A stretch of DNA of 14,192 nt from Elusimicrobia bacterium RIFCSPHIGHO2_02_FULL_57_9 (GTDB lineage: Bacteria > Elusimicrobiota > Elusimicrobia > UBA1565 > UBA9628), in the NCBI GenBank assembly GCA_001800015.1, contig MGUO01000042.1, forward strand, positions 1-14,192. Reading direction: 5' to 3'. The notes under the pieces are model-generated. The model was not told the origin of the DNA. It ran no database searches and was given only the letters and a program-made list of their open reading frames with translations. This document shows, one piece after another, positions 6,566 through 13,746 of the stretch. Position 1 is the first letter of the stretch. The number at the start of each line of letters is the position of its first letter. The position numbers and the translations under genes were made by a program.

Positions 6566-8164
6566 ATGCCTGCCGCTGACGTAATTCTGCTTTCCGATGT
6601 TACTTCATCCCTTGGTTCCACCACCTCTCGTTATTGCGGTCCTTACGTGTTGTCCACTAGGCTGGAGCATGCGGGATTCAATACCGTTGTTATCGATTAC
6701 TTTACCCGTCACCCTGATTTCTTCGGATATTTAGAAGGCTTTCTCGGCCAGAATACCATGATGCTGGGGCTTTCCTCCACATTCCTATCTCCGTATGAGC
6801 CGGAGTTGAGCATAGAGCGATTAAGGCGGAGAGAGATGCGCGGTGAGCGCAACGAGCGCTACTATAGGGACAGTCTTTGGCATTTAGAAGAGCCGTCCAT
6901 GCAGGAATGGTTCATCAGGCTCAAACAGGTTTTGAGCCGGCGCAGTCCGAAGTGCCGGATTGTTTTGGGAGGCGCCAAAGCCCCTCTTATTTATCAGAGG
7001 CCCCTTGCGATGCATCGCTTTTTCGATTATATCGTGCTGGGCCAGGCGGATGATTCTATCGTAGATTTGGCGCGCTGTTTCAAGGAAGGCCGGACGCCGG
7101 CCCATACCGTGAGAAACGGCGTGGCCTTTCTCCAGCCCCAGCCCGGCGCCTTGCAGGGCTGCCCTTCCGCTCAGTTGACGGATAAGCACGCCATTCTGCG
7201 CGGAGAAGGACTGCCCATCGAGATTTCTCGGGGCTGCCTTTATAACTGCAAGTTCTGTTACTACGATAAAAAGGAAAGCATCCGGAAGAACCTGGATGCG
7301 CTTCGGTCCGAACTTATTCGGAATTATGAAAATTTTGGCTCGACGGTTTATCATTTCTGCGACGACTGTTTTAACGATACGAAGGACAAGGTCGAAGGGG
7401 TGTGCGGGCTTCTCCTAAACCTGCCTTTTAAAGTCGAATGGGTTTCATACGCTAGAGCCGATCTTCACGTTAAATTCCCCGAGACTTTGGATTTGATGGT
7501 CAAGGCCGGATGCCGCAGCCTGCAGTACGGCATAGAGACCTTTAATCCGGAGGCGGGCAAAGCCGCGGGCAAGGCGGTGCCGCCGATAAAGGTTAAAGAA
7601 TTCTTCAAGACCGCGTATCAACGTCATAATAGCCAGGTTATTTTTAACGCCTCCTTCATCGTCGGCTTGCCGCATGAAACCCCGGACAGCCAAAGAGAAA
7701 CCACGAGTTGGCTGACGGAAAACAGGGTTTTCGATTTCGTATCTTACGGAGTGCTGGGACTTAGAAAATACGAGGCCGGAATAGACGGCGCCGTGGTTGA
7801 TTACTCCGATTACTCGCGTAATCCCGGGCGCTACGGATTTAAAGAAATTCGTTTCGAGCCCGACTATTATTGGCGGCATGAAACCATGGATTTGGTCCAG
7901 GCCCGGGAGTTGGCCATCGAAGGCCTCAAGCTCATCGCCGCGTGTTACGGCTCCCCCTATTTTATGAGTACCTTCATGTATCCTCGGATGAGGAGCTTGG
8001 ATTTTAACCATGAGGATATTCTCGATATGGCTCGCCAAAGCGATGAGGCCAACTGCCGCCGCTGGAAATCGCAGGCGGACTCCAGGATGGAGGAGTGGCT
8101 CGGCCGCTATTGGGACCTGCTGTTAAAAATCAATACCAGTTTAAGCGGCGCCGGAAGAGCCTGA
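6566..8164 (+). CDS. Radical SAM protein with N-terminal cobalamin-binding-like domain
   Basis: This second B12-type radical SAM enzyme is not closely similar to the one at 1498. Numbered from the in-frame TTG at 6560, the N-terminal Rossmann-like part (about 5-175) has DVILLSD, MMLGLSST (67-74), CRIVLGGAKAPL (132-143) and DYIVLGQADDS (156-166). Between the second and third strands (about 79-125) is a long, highly charged insertion that ordinary B12 domains lack. The cluster motif CLYNCKFC gives Cys226, Cys230 and Cys233. After it come YHFCDDCFND, where other members have the F-x-D strand, SLQYGIETFN and FIVGLPHETPDS. The aromatic C-terminal region has no obvious extra iron-sulfur cysteines. 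It opens a tight operon, with the next ATG 3 nt after its stop. The protein class is clear, the reaction unknown. Confidence 0.88.
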   Translation: MPAADVILLSDVTSSLGSTTSRYCGPYVLSTRLEHAGFNTVVIDYFTRHPDFFGYLEGFLGQNTMMLGLSSTFLSPYEPELSIERLRRREMRGERNERYYRDSLWHLEEPSMQEWFIRLKQVLSRRSPKCRIVLGGAKAPLIYQRPLAMHRFFDYIVLGQADDSIVDLARCFKEGRTPAHTVRNGVAFLQPQPGALQGCPSAQLTDKHAILRGEGLPIEISRGCLYNCKFCYYDKKESIRKNLDALRSELIRNYENFGSTVYHFCDDCFNDTKDKVEGVCGLLLNLPFKVEWVSYARADLHVKFPETLDLMVKAGCRSLQYGIETFNPEAGKAAGKAVPPIKVKEFFKTAYQRHNSQVIFNASFIVGLPHETPDSQRETTSWLTENRVFDFVSYGVLGLRKYEAGIDGAVVDYSDYSRNPGRYGFKEIRFEPDYYWRHETMDLVQARELAIEGLKLIAACYGSPYFMSTFMYPRMRSLDFNHEDILDMARQSDEANCRRWKSQADSRMEEWLGRYWDLLLKINTSLSGAGRA

Positions 8165-8167
8165 GAA

Positions 8168-10030
8168 ATGCCTGCGCTTTGCGGGGCGTGGTCTTTAAGC
8201 GGCAAATCCATTGAAGATTGCCTGCCGGAACCCCAAAGACAGGCAATACGCCGCAACCTTCCCGATGCAAATGAGCCGCTTGTTGAAAAAATTCGGGGAC
8301 CGCTATGGCTCGTGGCATGCCAGGGCCATGTAGCTCAACATCAAGAGGCGGTTGCGGCCATGGAAGGCTTAATTGCCGCTGAAACCCCCGTAAGCCTTTC
8401 CTCTATTTTGGGTAAAAAAAGAGAGCAGGGGGACTGGGAGCCCCGTTTCGATGGCCATTATATTCTAGTTTGGGCTGATGCAGCTCGGCGGCGGCTGAGC
8501 CTTTTCCGGGATCCCACCGGAGGCTTTCGCCTTTACTACGTTCAGATCGGCGATTTGCTTTTATTTTCAGCTTCGGCTAAGGCGCTTGCGGCTCATGATG
8601 CCGTGGGCCGGCGGCTTAATTCGAGCGTCGCCGAGGAGCGAGTTCTGGCGGGATTAAGCCACTGGGGCAATGAAACTTTATGGGAGGGCATTAGAGAGGT
8701 TCTGCCTGGTTACTGCCTTGAGGCTTCGCCTAAAAACCTGCGGCATCGGTGGTATTGGGGGGAGCTGTTGCAGGGGGTAGAGGGGCGTCCCGAAGATTTG
8801 GCGCCGGAGCTGGCAGCCCGAGTGCGTCAGGCCGTGAGAGCCAGCATCGGCAGCGATGGGCGGGTGGCTGTCGCATTATCCGGAGGAATCGATTCTTCCG
8901 CCATCGCGGCCCTGGCGGCGAAGGAAGTTGGAGCCGGCAATGTCGAGGCTTTTACCTATGAATTCTCAGGTCCCGATTATGTATCGGAGGCCCATTTCGC
9001 CGCCCAAACCTGCCGCCATCTTGGGATTAAAAAGCATCATATTCTCCAAATATCGCAGGAAAATCATCTCAATGACGGCCTGGAGATGTTTTGGCGCTCG
9101 GAGGATTTTATCAATCGTTGGAAGCAATATCCCCCCAAGTTAGCGCGTGTCTTGCGCCAACGCGGCTTTTCAAAATTTTTGACAGGAGATGGAATCGGCA
9201 GCCGCATGGGTTGGTTTGAAGACTTAAGCGACGTCATGCCTTGGATCCCGTGGCGGGATAAAGCTCTGCGCTATTGGAGAGTGACGCAAAACCATCTGGA
9301 ACACGGTTTTGACTGGTTGGATTATGTCCATCCCGGCCTGACTCCGCCCTATCGCTTTCTTCATTTGTTGGCGATGGGCGTGTTGCGCGCCCACGGCTTG
9401 ATCATTAAACCTCTTTTCCCATCCGGTATCGGCGATGCCGCTTGCCGCGTCCTCGATTCATCCCGTGTACGGGATGCCATGCAAGAAATCCGGCATTTGC
9501 CGCTTGCCCGGCAGCTTCAGCATTTAAGCTTTATCCATCTAAGCTCATCCATCGATACGAGCCGCACGGAGGGGGTTTACCGCGAATTAGGCGTGCTCAG
9601 AGTCTCTCCTTTCTTTTTCCCATCTTGCCTAGCCTTAACCCACTTCCCATATAAGCCAAAGCCATTTTTGTGGAGTTCGTCGCGGCGCATGCGCCCCGGA
9701 AAGGAACTGCTCATTTCGGCCATGCGGCATTTGTTGCCCGAGGATATCCTTTATCGGCCTAAATTATGGATACAAGCCAGCGCTCCGAGCAGCTGGCTGA
9801 TCAGGGAAAACGATTGGATTGCCCGGCGCACTTTAAGTTCAAGGCTTCTTCCGCCATTTTATGAGAATAATGAGCGCTTTATATTCCCCGGAACATTCAG
9901 GCGCGGATATTTGATCGCGCTGGGTCTCTGGCATCGCATGTTTATGGAAAGATCTTTGGGGAGCAAACCTCCAACCTGGGATGATTTGAGCGATGAACCG
10001 CGGGCGGCCGCTTCTGCGCCGGGAAGATGA
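8168..10030 (+). CDS. Asparagine-synthase-like ATP-dependent amide or lactam synthetase, paralogue 1
   Basis: This 620-residue protein has the asparagine synthetase B/beta-lactam synthetase layout: a degraded N-terminal Ntn-hydrolase-like domain (about 1-190) and a C-terminal synthetase domain (about 215-600) that would adenylate a carboxylate for attack by an amine. The PP-loop SGGIDSS is at 238-244 and a candidate catalytic Lys532 lies in LPEDILYRPK. The second metal motif (GEGADE in asparagine synthetases) reads TGDGIGS at 339-345, so its Asp is lost. The glutaminase-type Cys is at residue 5 of MPALCGAWSL with no start codon directly before it, and the NGE motif has become MEG, so glutamine hydrolysis looks lost. 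It begins 3 nt after the radical SAM stop and overlaps the adenylation gene by 4 nt (ATGA). The tail after WDDL is a short extension not found in paralogue 2. Confidence 0.85.
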   Translation: MPALCGAWSLSGKSIEDCLPEPQRQAIRRNLPDANEPLVEKIRGPLWLVACQGHVAQHQEAVAAMEGLIAAETPVSLSSILGKKREQGDWEPRFDGHYILVWADAARRRLSLFRDPTGGFRLYYVQIGDLLLFSASAKALAAHDAVGRRLNSSVAEERVLAGLSHWGNETLWEGIREVLPGYCLEASPKNLRHRWYWGELLQGVEGRPEDLAPELAARVRQAVRASIGSDGRVAVALSGGIDSSAIAALAAKEVGAGNVEAFTYEFSGPDYVSEAHFAAQTCRHLGIKKHHILQISQENHLNDGLEMFWRSEDFINRWKQYPPKLARVLRQRGFSKFLTGDGIGSRMGWFEDLSDVMPWIPWRDKALRYWRVTQNHLEHGFDWLDYVHPGLTPPYRFLHLLAMGVLRAHGLIIKPLFPSGIGDAACRVLDSSRVRDAMQEIRHLPLARQLQHLSFIHLSSSIDTSRTEGVYRELGVLRVSPFFFPSCLALTHFPYKPKPFLWSSSRRMRPGKELLISAMRHLLPEDILYRPKLWIQASAPSSWLIRENDWIARRTLSSRLLPPFYENNERFIFPGTFRRGYLIALGLWHRMFMERSLGSKPPTWDDLSDEPRAAASAPGR

Positions 10031-11529
10031 GCGGTACTAATTTTAATCTGGCTGACGGTTTTTACCGCCAGGTTTTGAGGCAGCCGGAGAGAATGGCTCT
10101 GTGGCTTGATGGCAGGCGGTATTCTTATGTGGAAATCGCTAAGCTGTCTTATCAGGTCGCGCAATGGCTGGTCGAAGAAAGCTCGCAGCGTGTCGGAATC
10201 ATGGGAGATAGGAGCCTGGAGTCCATTTCCGGCATCTTGGGGGCTTGCTGGGCCGGAGCGGCCTTTGTTCCTCTCAATGCGAGTTTCTCTGAATCATTAC
10301 TGGCCAAGCAAATTAAGAAGGCCAGGGTCGACGCCTTGATCGTAGACGCCGCGGGACGCGGGATATTAAGCGAAAGCCTTGCGGCGCACTGCCCACGCCG
10401 CATTCTCTATCCCAAGGATTTAGACGGCAGCTTGAGCGTTAAACCTCCTCAGCCTATTGAGTCAGGAAGTCTTGCCTATCTGATGTTTACCACGGGCAGC
10501 ACCGGCGAGCCCAAAGCGGTCGCGGTCTCGGCCGGGAGTGTCCGTCATTATTTAAACACAATGAATGATTCTTATTGTCTAACTCCCGACGATCGGCTTT
10601 CGCAGTTTTTTCGTCTAACATTCGACTTGTCTGTGTTCGACTTGTTCATGTCCTGGGAGAATGGAGCCGGTTGTTATGTTATTCCGGAGCAGGAAAGATT
10701 GAGCCCTGCCAAATTCATTCAGGATCATGAACTTACCGTTTGGTTTTCAACGCCATCTCTGATCGCCGGGATGAAGCGGAAAAAGTTTCTTGAACCGGGG
10801 TTGTGGCCTTCTTTGCGGCTGTCGTTATTTTGCGGAGAGCCGTTGCCTGACAGCTCCGCACGGGCTTGGGCCGCTGCCGCCCCTAACAGCCGCGTTGAGA
10901 ATCTTTACGGACCGGCTGAAGCCACCGTTACATGCTTGCGGCAGGTTTACAATGGCCACGCGATGATTCCTCCCGAATGCGATATCGTGGCTATTGGTCT
11001 GCCCAATACGGGCATGGCTGCCGCAATAATAAACCCATCGGGAGAGTTTATGCCGCTTGGAACAGCCGGTGAATTGGCTTTGGCGGGCCCTCAATTAGCG
11101 TTGGGTTATTGGGATGATGAGGAACAAACCGCCGCTCGTTTCATAAACTCCGGCGACCGGCGCCGCTGGTATCGGACCGGTGATTTCTGCCGCCAGGATT
11201 CCAGCGGAATTTTTCACTTTTTAGGCCGCGTCGACCGTCAGATTAAAATATACGGCAATAGATTCGAACTAGAGGGCATCGAGGCTCTTTTGAGAAAGGC
11301 CAGCGGCAGCGAAGATGTGGCTGCCGTAGCCTGGCCGCCCGGCCAAAACCCCGAAGGGCTGATTGCATTTATCGCTTCCCAAGGAATAGACGACAAGGCT
11401 ATCATGGCGCAATTAGCCCGGGAACTTCCTCCTGCCTTGATTCCTCTCCGGATTGTGGTTGCAGACAAGCTTCCTCTTAATTCAAATGGAAAGATAGACT
11501 ATGCTGCTTTAATGGCGGGTTTAGAATAG
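10027..11529 (+). CDS. Stand-alone amino acid adenylation enzyme (NRPS A-domain/DltA-like, ANL superfamily)
   Basis: This 500-residue AMP-forming ligase has the core motifs in order: A3 FTTGSTGEPK (154-163), A4 FDLSVFD (199-205), A5 NLYGPAEAT (292-300), A7 YRTGD (382-386), A8 GRVDRQIKIYG (400-410) and A10 NGKID with the catalytic Lys489. Asp200 in A4 matches the residue that grips the alpha-amino group in amino-acid-activating domains, so an amino acid substrate is likely rather than a fatty or aryl acid. No carrier, condensation or thioesterase domain is fused to it and none is encoded nearby. It is translationally coupled to asparagine-synthase-like paralogue 1 (4-nt ATGA overlap). It may load an unseen carrier protein, or make an aminoacyl-AMP captured by another enzyme. 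It ends the operon, before a 390-nt gap. Confidence 0.88.
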   Translation: MSGTNFNLADGFYRQVLRQPERMALWLDGRRYSYVEIAKLSYQVAQWLVEESSQRVGIMGDRSLESISGILGACWAGAAFVPLNASFSESLLAKQIKKARVDALIVDAAGRGILSESLAAHCPRRILYPKDLDGSLSVKPPQPIESGSLAYLMFTTGSTGEPKAVAVSAGSVRHYLNTMNDSYCLTPDDRLSQFFRLTFDLSVFDLFMSWENGAGCYVIPEQERLSPAKFIQDHELTVWFSTPSLIAGMKRKKFLEPGLWPSLRLSLFCGEPLPDSSARAWAAAAPNSRVENLYGPAEATVTCLRQVYNGHAMIPPECDIVAIGLPNTGMAAAIINPSGEFMPLGTAGELALAGPQLALGYWDDEEQTAARFINSGDRRRWYRTGDFCRQDSSGIFHFLGRVDRQIKIYGNRFELEGIEALLRKASGSEDVAAVAWPPGQNPEGLIAFIASQGIDDKAIMAQLARELPPALIPLRIVVADKLPLNSNGKIDYAALMAGLE

Positions 11530-11632
11530 CGGGAACTAAGGGGTCGAGGTCTTTGAGGAGGCTCGCTGGGCGCTTTTAGGGCTTTCATGCGTAACACAAT
11601 AAGTCGCAAGGCTGTGGACAGTGGGGATAAGT

Positions 11633-11760
11633 CTAACTGAGCGAAAAAATTAGCGACGGTACGGAGGGAACCGGCAAGACGAGGATGATAAACCGTTTCC
11701 GAGGGTGAAAGTCACACAGGGAAACGAGAAAGTCGGGCGGTAGCCACCCGGCGGACCGTC
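11633..11760 (+). ncRNA. Candidate structured RNA or leader element with alternative pairing
   Basis: Several stems can be read directly. CTAA 11633-11636 pairs with TTAG 11650-11653. Next to it GACGGT 11655-11660 pairs with ACCGTC 11755-11760 and encloses the rest. Inside, CGTTTCC 11694-11700 pairs perfectly with GGAAACG 11720-11726, capped by GTGA/TCAC (11705-11708, 11712-11715). A strong hairpin spans 11732-11752 (eight pairs, one mismatch, loop TAG). CCGTTTCC 11693-11700 can instead pair with GGAACCGG 11667-11674 (seven of eight), so these two folds exclude each other. This could be a cis-regulatory leader of the downstream asparagine-synthase-like operon or a small RNA. The candidate promoter at 11883 lies downstream of it, so a leader role would need read-through or another promoter. 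It matches no riboswitch class I could confirm. Confidence 0.4.
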
Positions 11761-11882
11761 ACAACAGCCGCAAAACGGAAGATTTTTTGATTTTCAGGAT
11801 CTTTCTTAGGCCCACACGGCTCTACAAAACCTTACGTGATCTTTTCTTTTGGGATTGCTCAGGCTCCTAGTTAGAGACTATC

Positions 11883-11896
11883 ATTTTTTGTATCAT
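11883..11896 (+). promoter_or_regulatory. Promoter-like motif ATTTTTTGTATCAT
   Basis: This is one base different from the motif at 6529-6542. It ends in TATCAT as a -10-like element and is followed 23 nt later by the TTG start at 11920. It suggests that the asparagine-synthase-like pair has its own promoter, co-regulated with the 6566-11529 operon. Confidence 0.45.
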
Positions 11897-11919
11897 CCGA
11901 ATGCCATGGAAAAAACATT

Positions 11920-13746
11920 TTGACGACCGCTTTGTGCGGCGCATGGTCCCTTTCCGGCGCTCCAATTGAAACCCAGCTCAGCGAAAGCGATAAAAAAGCC
12001 GTGTTCGGCCGATTGGAGGCCGGCGGCGCAAGCCTGCGCGCGCTCAGCCTGGGGCCTTTGTGGCTGGTTGGCCGCGCTGAGAAAATAACCCGGAATGAAG
12101 GCAGGTTCCTGGCCGTGGAAGGCTTTATCGCTCCCGGACAGGATTTGAGCGCCGCCATCAAACGCCTCAACCCTCAATCTCCGTGGGATATTGAGCTTGA
12201 CGGCCATTATGCCCTCGTTTATGCCGATCCTGCCGCGGGCTTGCTGCTTCTGACCAGGGACATCGGCGGCGGAGAGCGCCTCTATTACGCCCGTCTCCCT
12301 GATATTCTCCTTTTCAGCGCCTCGCTATGGCCCTTGCTGGCTCATAGCCAAGTGCCCAGGAAACCGGACTCGGAGATGATCCGGGAATATGCGTTTAACG
12401 GAGCCTTGCTTTCTCCCGGCAGAACCTTGTTCTCGGGGATTAATGAGATCCAACCGGGTCAACGGCTGATTCTGGATAACGGCAAGCAGGATTGCCGTTA
12501 TCATGAAATGGCTGCGCCGGAGGAAAATTCGAAAGAAACCGCGCCGGAGAGGCTTAGGCGGGGCTTGACTCGGGCCACTTGCCTGGCCATCGGCAAAGAC
12601 CGCGAAGCGGCCATCGCCCTCTCGGGCGGGATAGACTCTTCAGCCATCGCCGCGTTGGCCGTGGAGGCCTTGGGGGCCAAAAACGTCCACGCTTTCACTT
12701 ACGAATTCGATGATCCGGGGCTTATTTCCGAAGCGCCCTTGGCCGCCGCTGTTTGCCGCTATTTAGGCATCCGCGATCATCAAGTCGTCAAGCTATCGCT
12801 TCGCGATCACGAAGAAGCGATCCCGGAAACCATCTGGCGATCCGAAGAACCGGGAACCATGAGAGGCAATCCGGCGGTATTGCTGCTGGCCAGACATGCC
12901 AGAGATCGGGGATTCGCCAAATTATTGAGCGGAGCCGCCATGGAAGTTCTGCTGCGCATTCCTGCGGCCCGCTACCATTATCTGGATGCTCTGGCCGCGG
13001 CCATCCCAAGGCTTGCCGATGTGGGCTGCGCGCTGGAACGCTGGAAAATTTCGCAGTTTCCGGGATGGAAGCTGCCGCAGCCGTCGCCTAGCCTTGGCAA
13101 TCCAGACGCCCCCCCGCCTCACCTCTACTTTCTCATCCTTGCGGTTCTGCGCTATAACGGCTTTCTGCGGGATATGGGCGCCTTTTATCCCCCGGAGCTA
13201 AGCACCCTGGCCCGGCAAACGACACAGTCCTGGATGAATCGCGAAAGAATCGCGGGAATGAAGCAATGGACGCTTGGCGACCAACTGCGCTATCTCTGTT
13301 TTACGTCTCATGATTTTTCTAGGAATATCCATAGGAAAGTAAAATTCACCCGGGAAATAGGCTGCGTCTTTACGGCCCCCGCCTATTTCCGGGTCTGCAT
13401 GTCCGATGAAAAATATTTAAGCTGGCATACCGCGCAAGCGCCCAAACAATTTCCCAAACTTCTGCTTCAGCAGGCCATGCGCGGCATTCTACCCGAAGAA
13501 GCGCTGGCGCGCTCCAAGATTGAGGACAATATGATATGTCCGACCCACTGGTTGGAGGAAAGCCTCCGCAAGCTGGAGCCGCTGGTCTCAAAATCAGCGA
13601 AACACCTGGATCCGTATTTTCTGGGCGAATTCAAGGCCGTGCGCTCCTGGCTGGCGCCCTCCGCCGCCCGGTTGGCCCTGTGGCACCGCCTATTCATCGA
13701 ATTGCCGCTGAGAACAAGTCCGCCCAGCTGGGATGATTTGAGGTGA
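11920..13746 (+). CDS. Asparagine-synthase-like ATP-dependent amide or lactam synthetase, paralogue 2
   Basis: This 608-residue paralogue of the protein at 8168 has the same layout and shared blocks: CGAWSLSG at the N-terminus, DGHY (92-95 region), LLFSAS, PP-loop SGGIDSS (235-241), LPEEALARSK with candidate catalytic Lys533, and the C-terminal LWHRLFIE and WDDL. The second metal motif is more eroded than in paralogue 1: SGAAMEV at 337-343, with Glu in place of the Asp. The NGE glutaminase motif reads VEG. The start is uncertain. TTG 11920 overlaps the stop of a five-codon frame beginning ATG 11906 (TTGA), while TTG 11932 directly precedes the Cys codon and would give an N-terminal MCG. Paralogue 3 shows a similar short extension before the Cys, which favours 11920. 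The stop overlaps the next start by 4 nt (GTGA). It may have changed or lost activity. Confidence 0.83.
   Translation: MTTALCGAWSLSGAPIETQLSESDKKAVFGRLEAGGASLRALSLGPLWLVGRAEKITRNEGRFLAVEGFIAPGQDLSAAIKRLNPQSPWDIELDGHYALVYADPAAGLLLLTRDIGGGERLYYARLPDILLFSASLWPLLAHSQVPRKPDSEMIREYAFNGALLSPGRTLFSGINEIQPGQRLILDNGKQDCRYHEMAAPEENSKETAPERLRRGLTRATCLAIGKDREAAIALSGGIDSSAIAALAVEALGAKNVHAFTYEFDDPGLISEAPLAAAVCRYLGIRDHQVVKLSLRDHEEAIPETIWRSEEPGTMRGNPAVLLLARHARDRGFAKLLSGAAMEVLLRIPAARYHYLDALAAAIPRLADVGCALERWKISQFPGWKLPQPSPSLGNPDAPPPHLYFLILAVLRYNGFLRDMGAFYPPELSTLARQTTQSWMNRERIAGMKQWTLGDQLRYLCFTSHDFSRNIHRKVKFTREIGCVFTAPAYFRVCMSDEKYLSWHTAQAPKQFPKLLLQQAMRGILPEEALARSKIEDNMICPTHWLEESLRKLEPLVSKSAKHLDPYFLGEFKAVRSWLAPSAARLALWHRLFIELPLRTSPPSWDDLR

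Larger units (their letters stand above)
11530..11919 (+). other. 390-nt intergenic region without a convincing gene
   Basis: No frame here has a start, ribosome site and protein-like composition together; the longest small frame noticed (ATG 11587 to TGA 11640, 17 codons) has no Shine-Dalgarno site. The middle (11633-11760) folds strongly, as described separately. The right part is AT-rich and ends in the promoter-like motif at 11883. A weak CCG/CGG hairpin (11768-11778) before a six-T run (11783-11788) is a poor terminator candidate. Confidence 0.6.

Noticed and set aside
6884..7354. 156-residue minus-strand frame
   Set aside because: Antisense to the radical SAM core including its cysteine motif; no independent evidence.
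7445..8038. 197-residue minus-strand frame opposite the second radical SAM gene
   Set aside because: It lies wholly antisense to a frame with clear radical SAM motifs and has no recognisable domain; it is a shadow.
11587..11640. 17-codon frame as a possible precursor peptide
   Set aside because: No Shine-Dalgarno site, no leader/core pattern, and it runs into the structured segment.
11663..11690. Resemblance to a SAM-I riboswitch (GGAGGGA, CCGGC, GATGA)
   Set aside because: The conserved GGCAACC segment, the enclosing P1 stem and the pseudoknot are absent.
11701..11726. Group II intron domain V-like phrase GGGTGAAAGTC
   Set aside because: No AGC triad with matching GUU, no reverse transcriptase frame and no intron boundary sequences were found.
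11768..11788. Intrinsic terminator (CCG/CGG hairpin followed by six T)
   Set aside because: The stem is only 3 bp; too weak to call.
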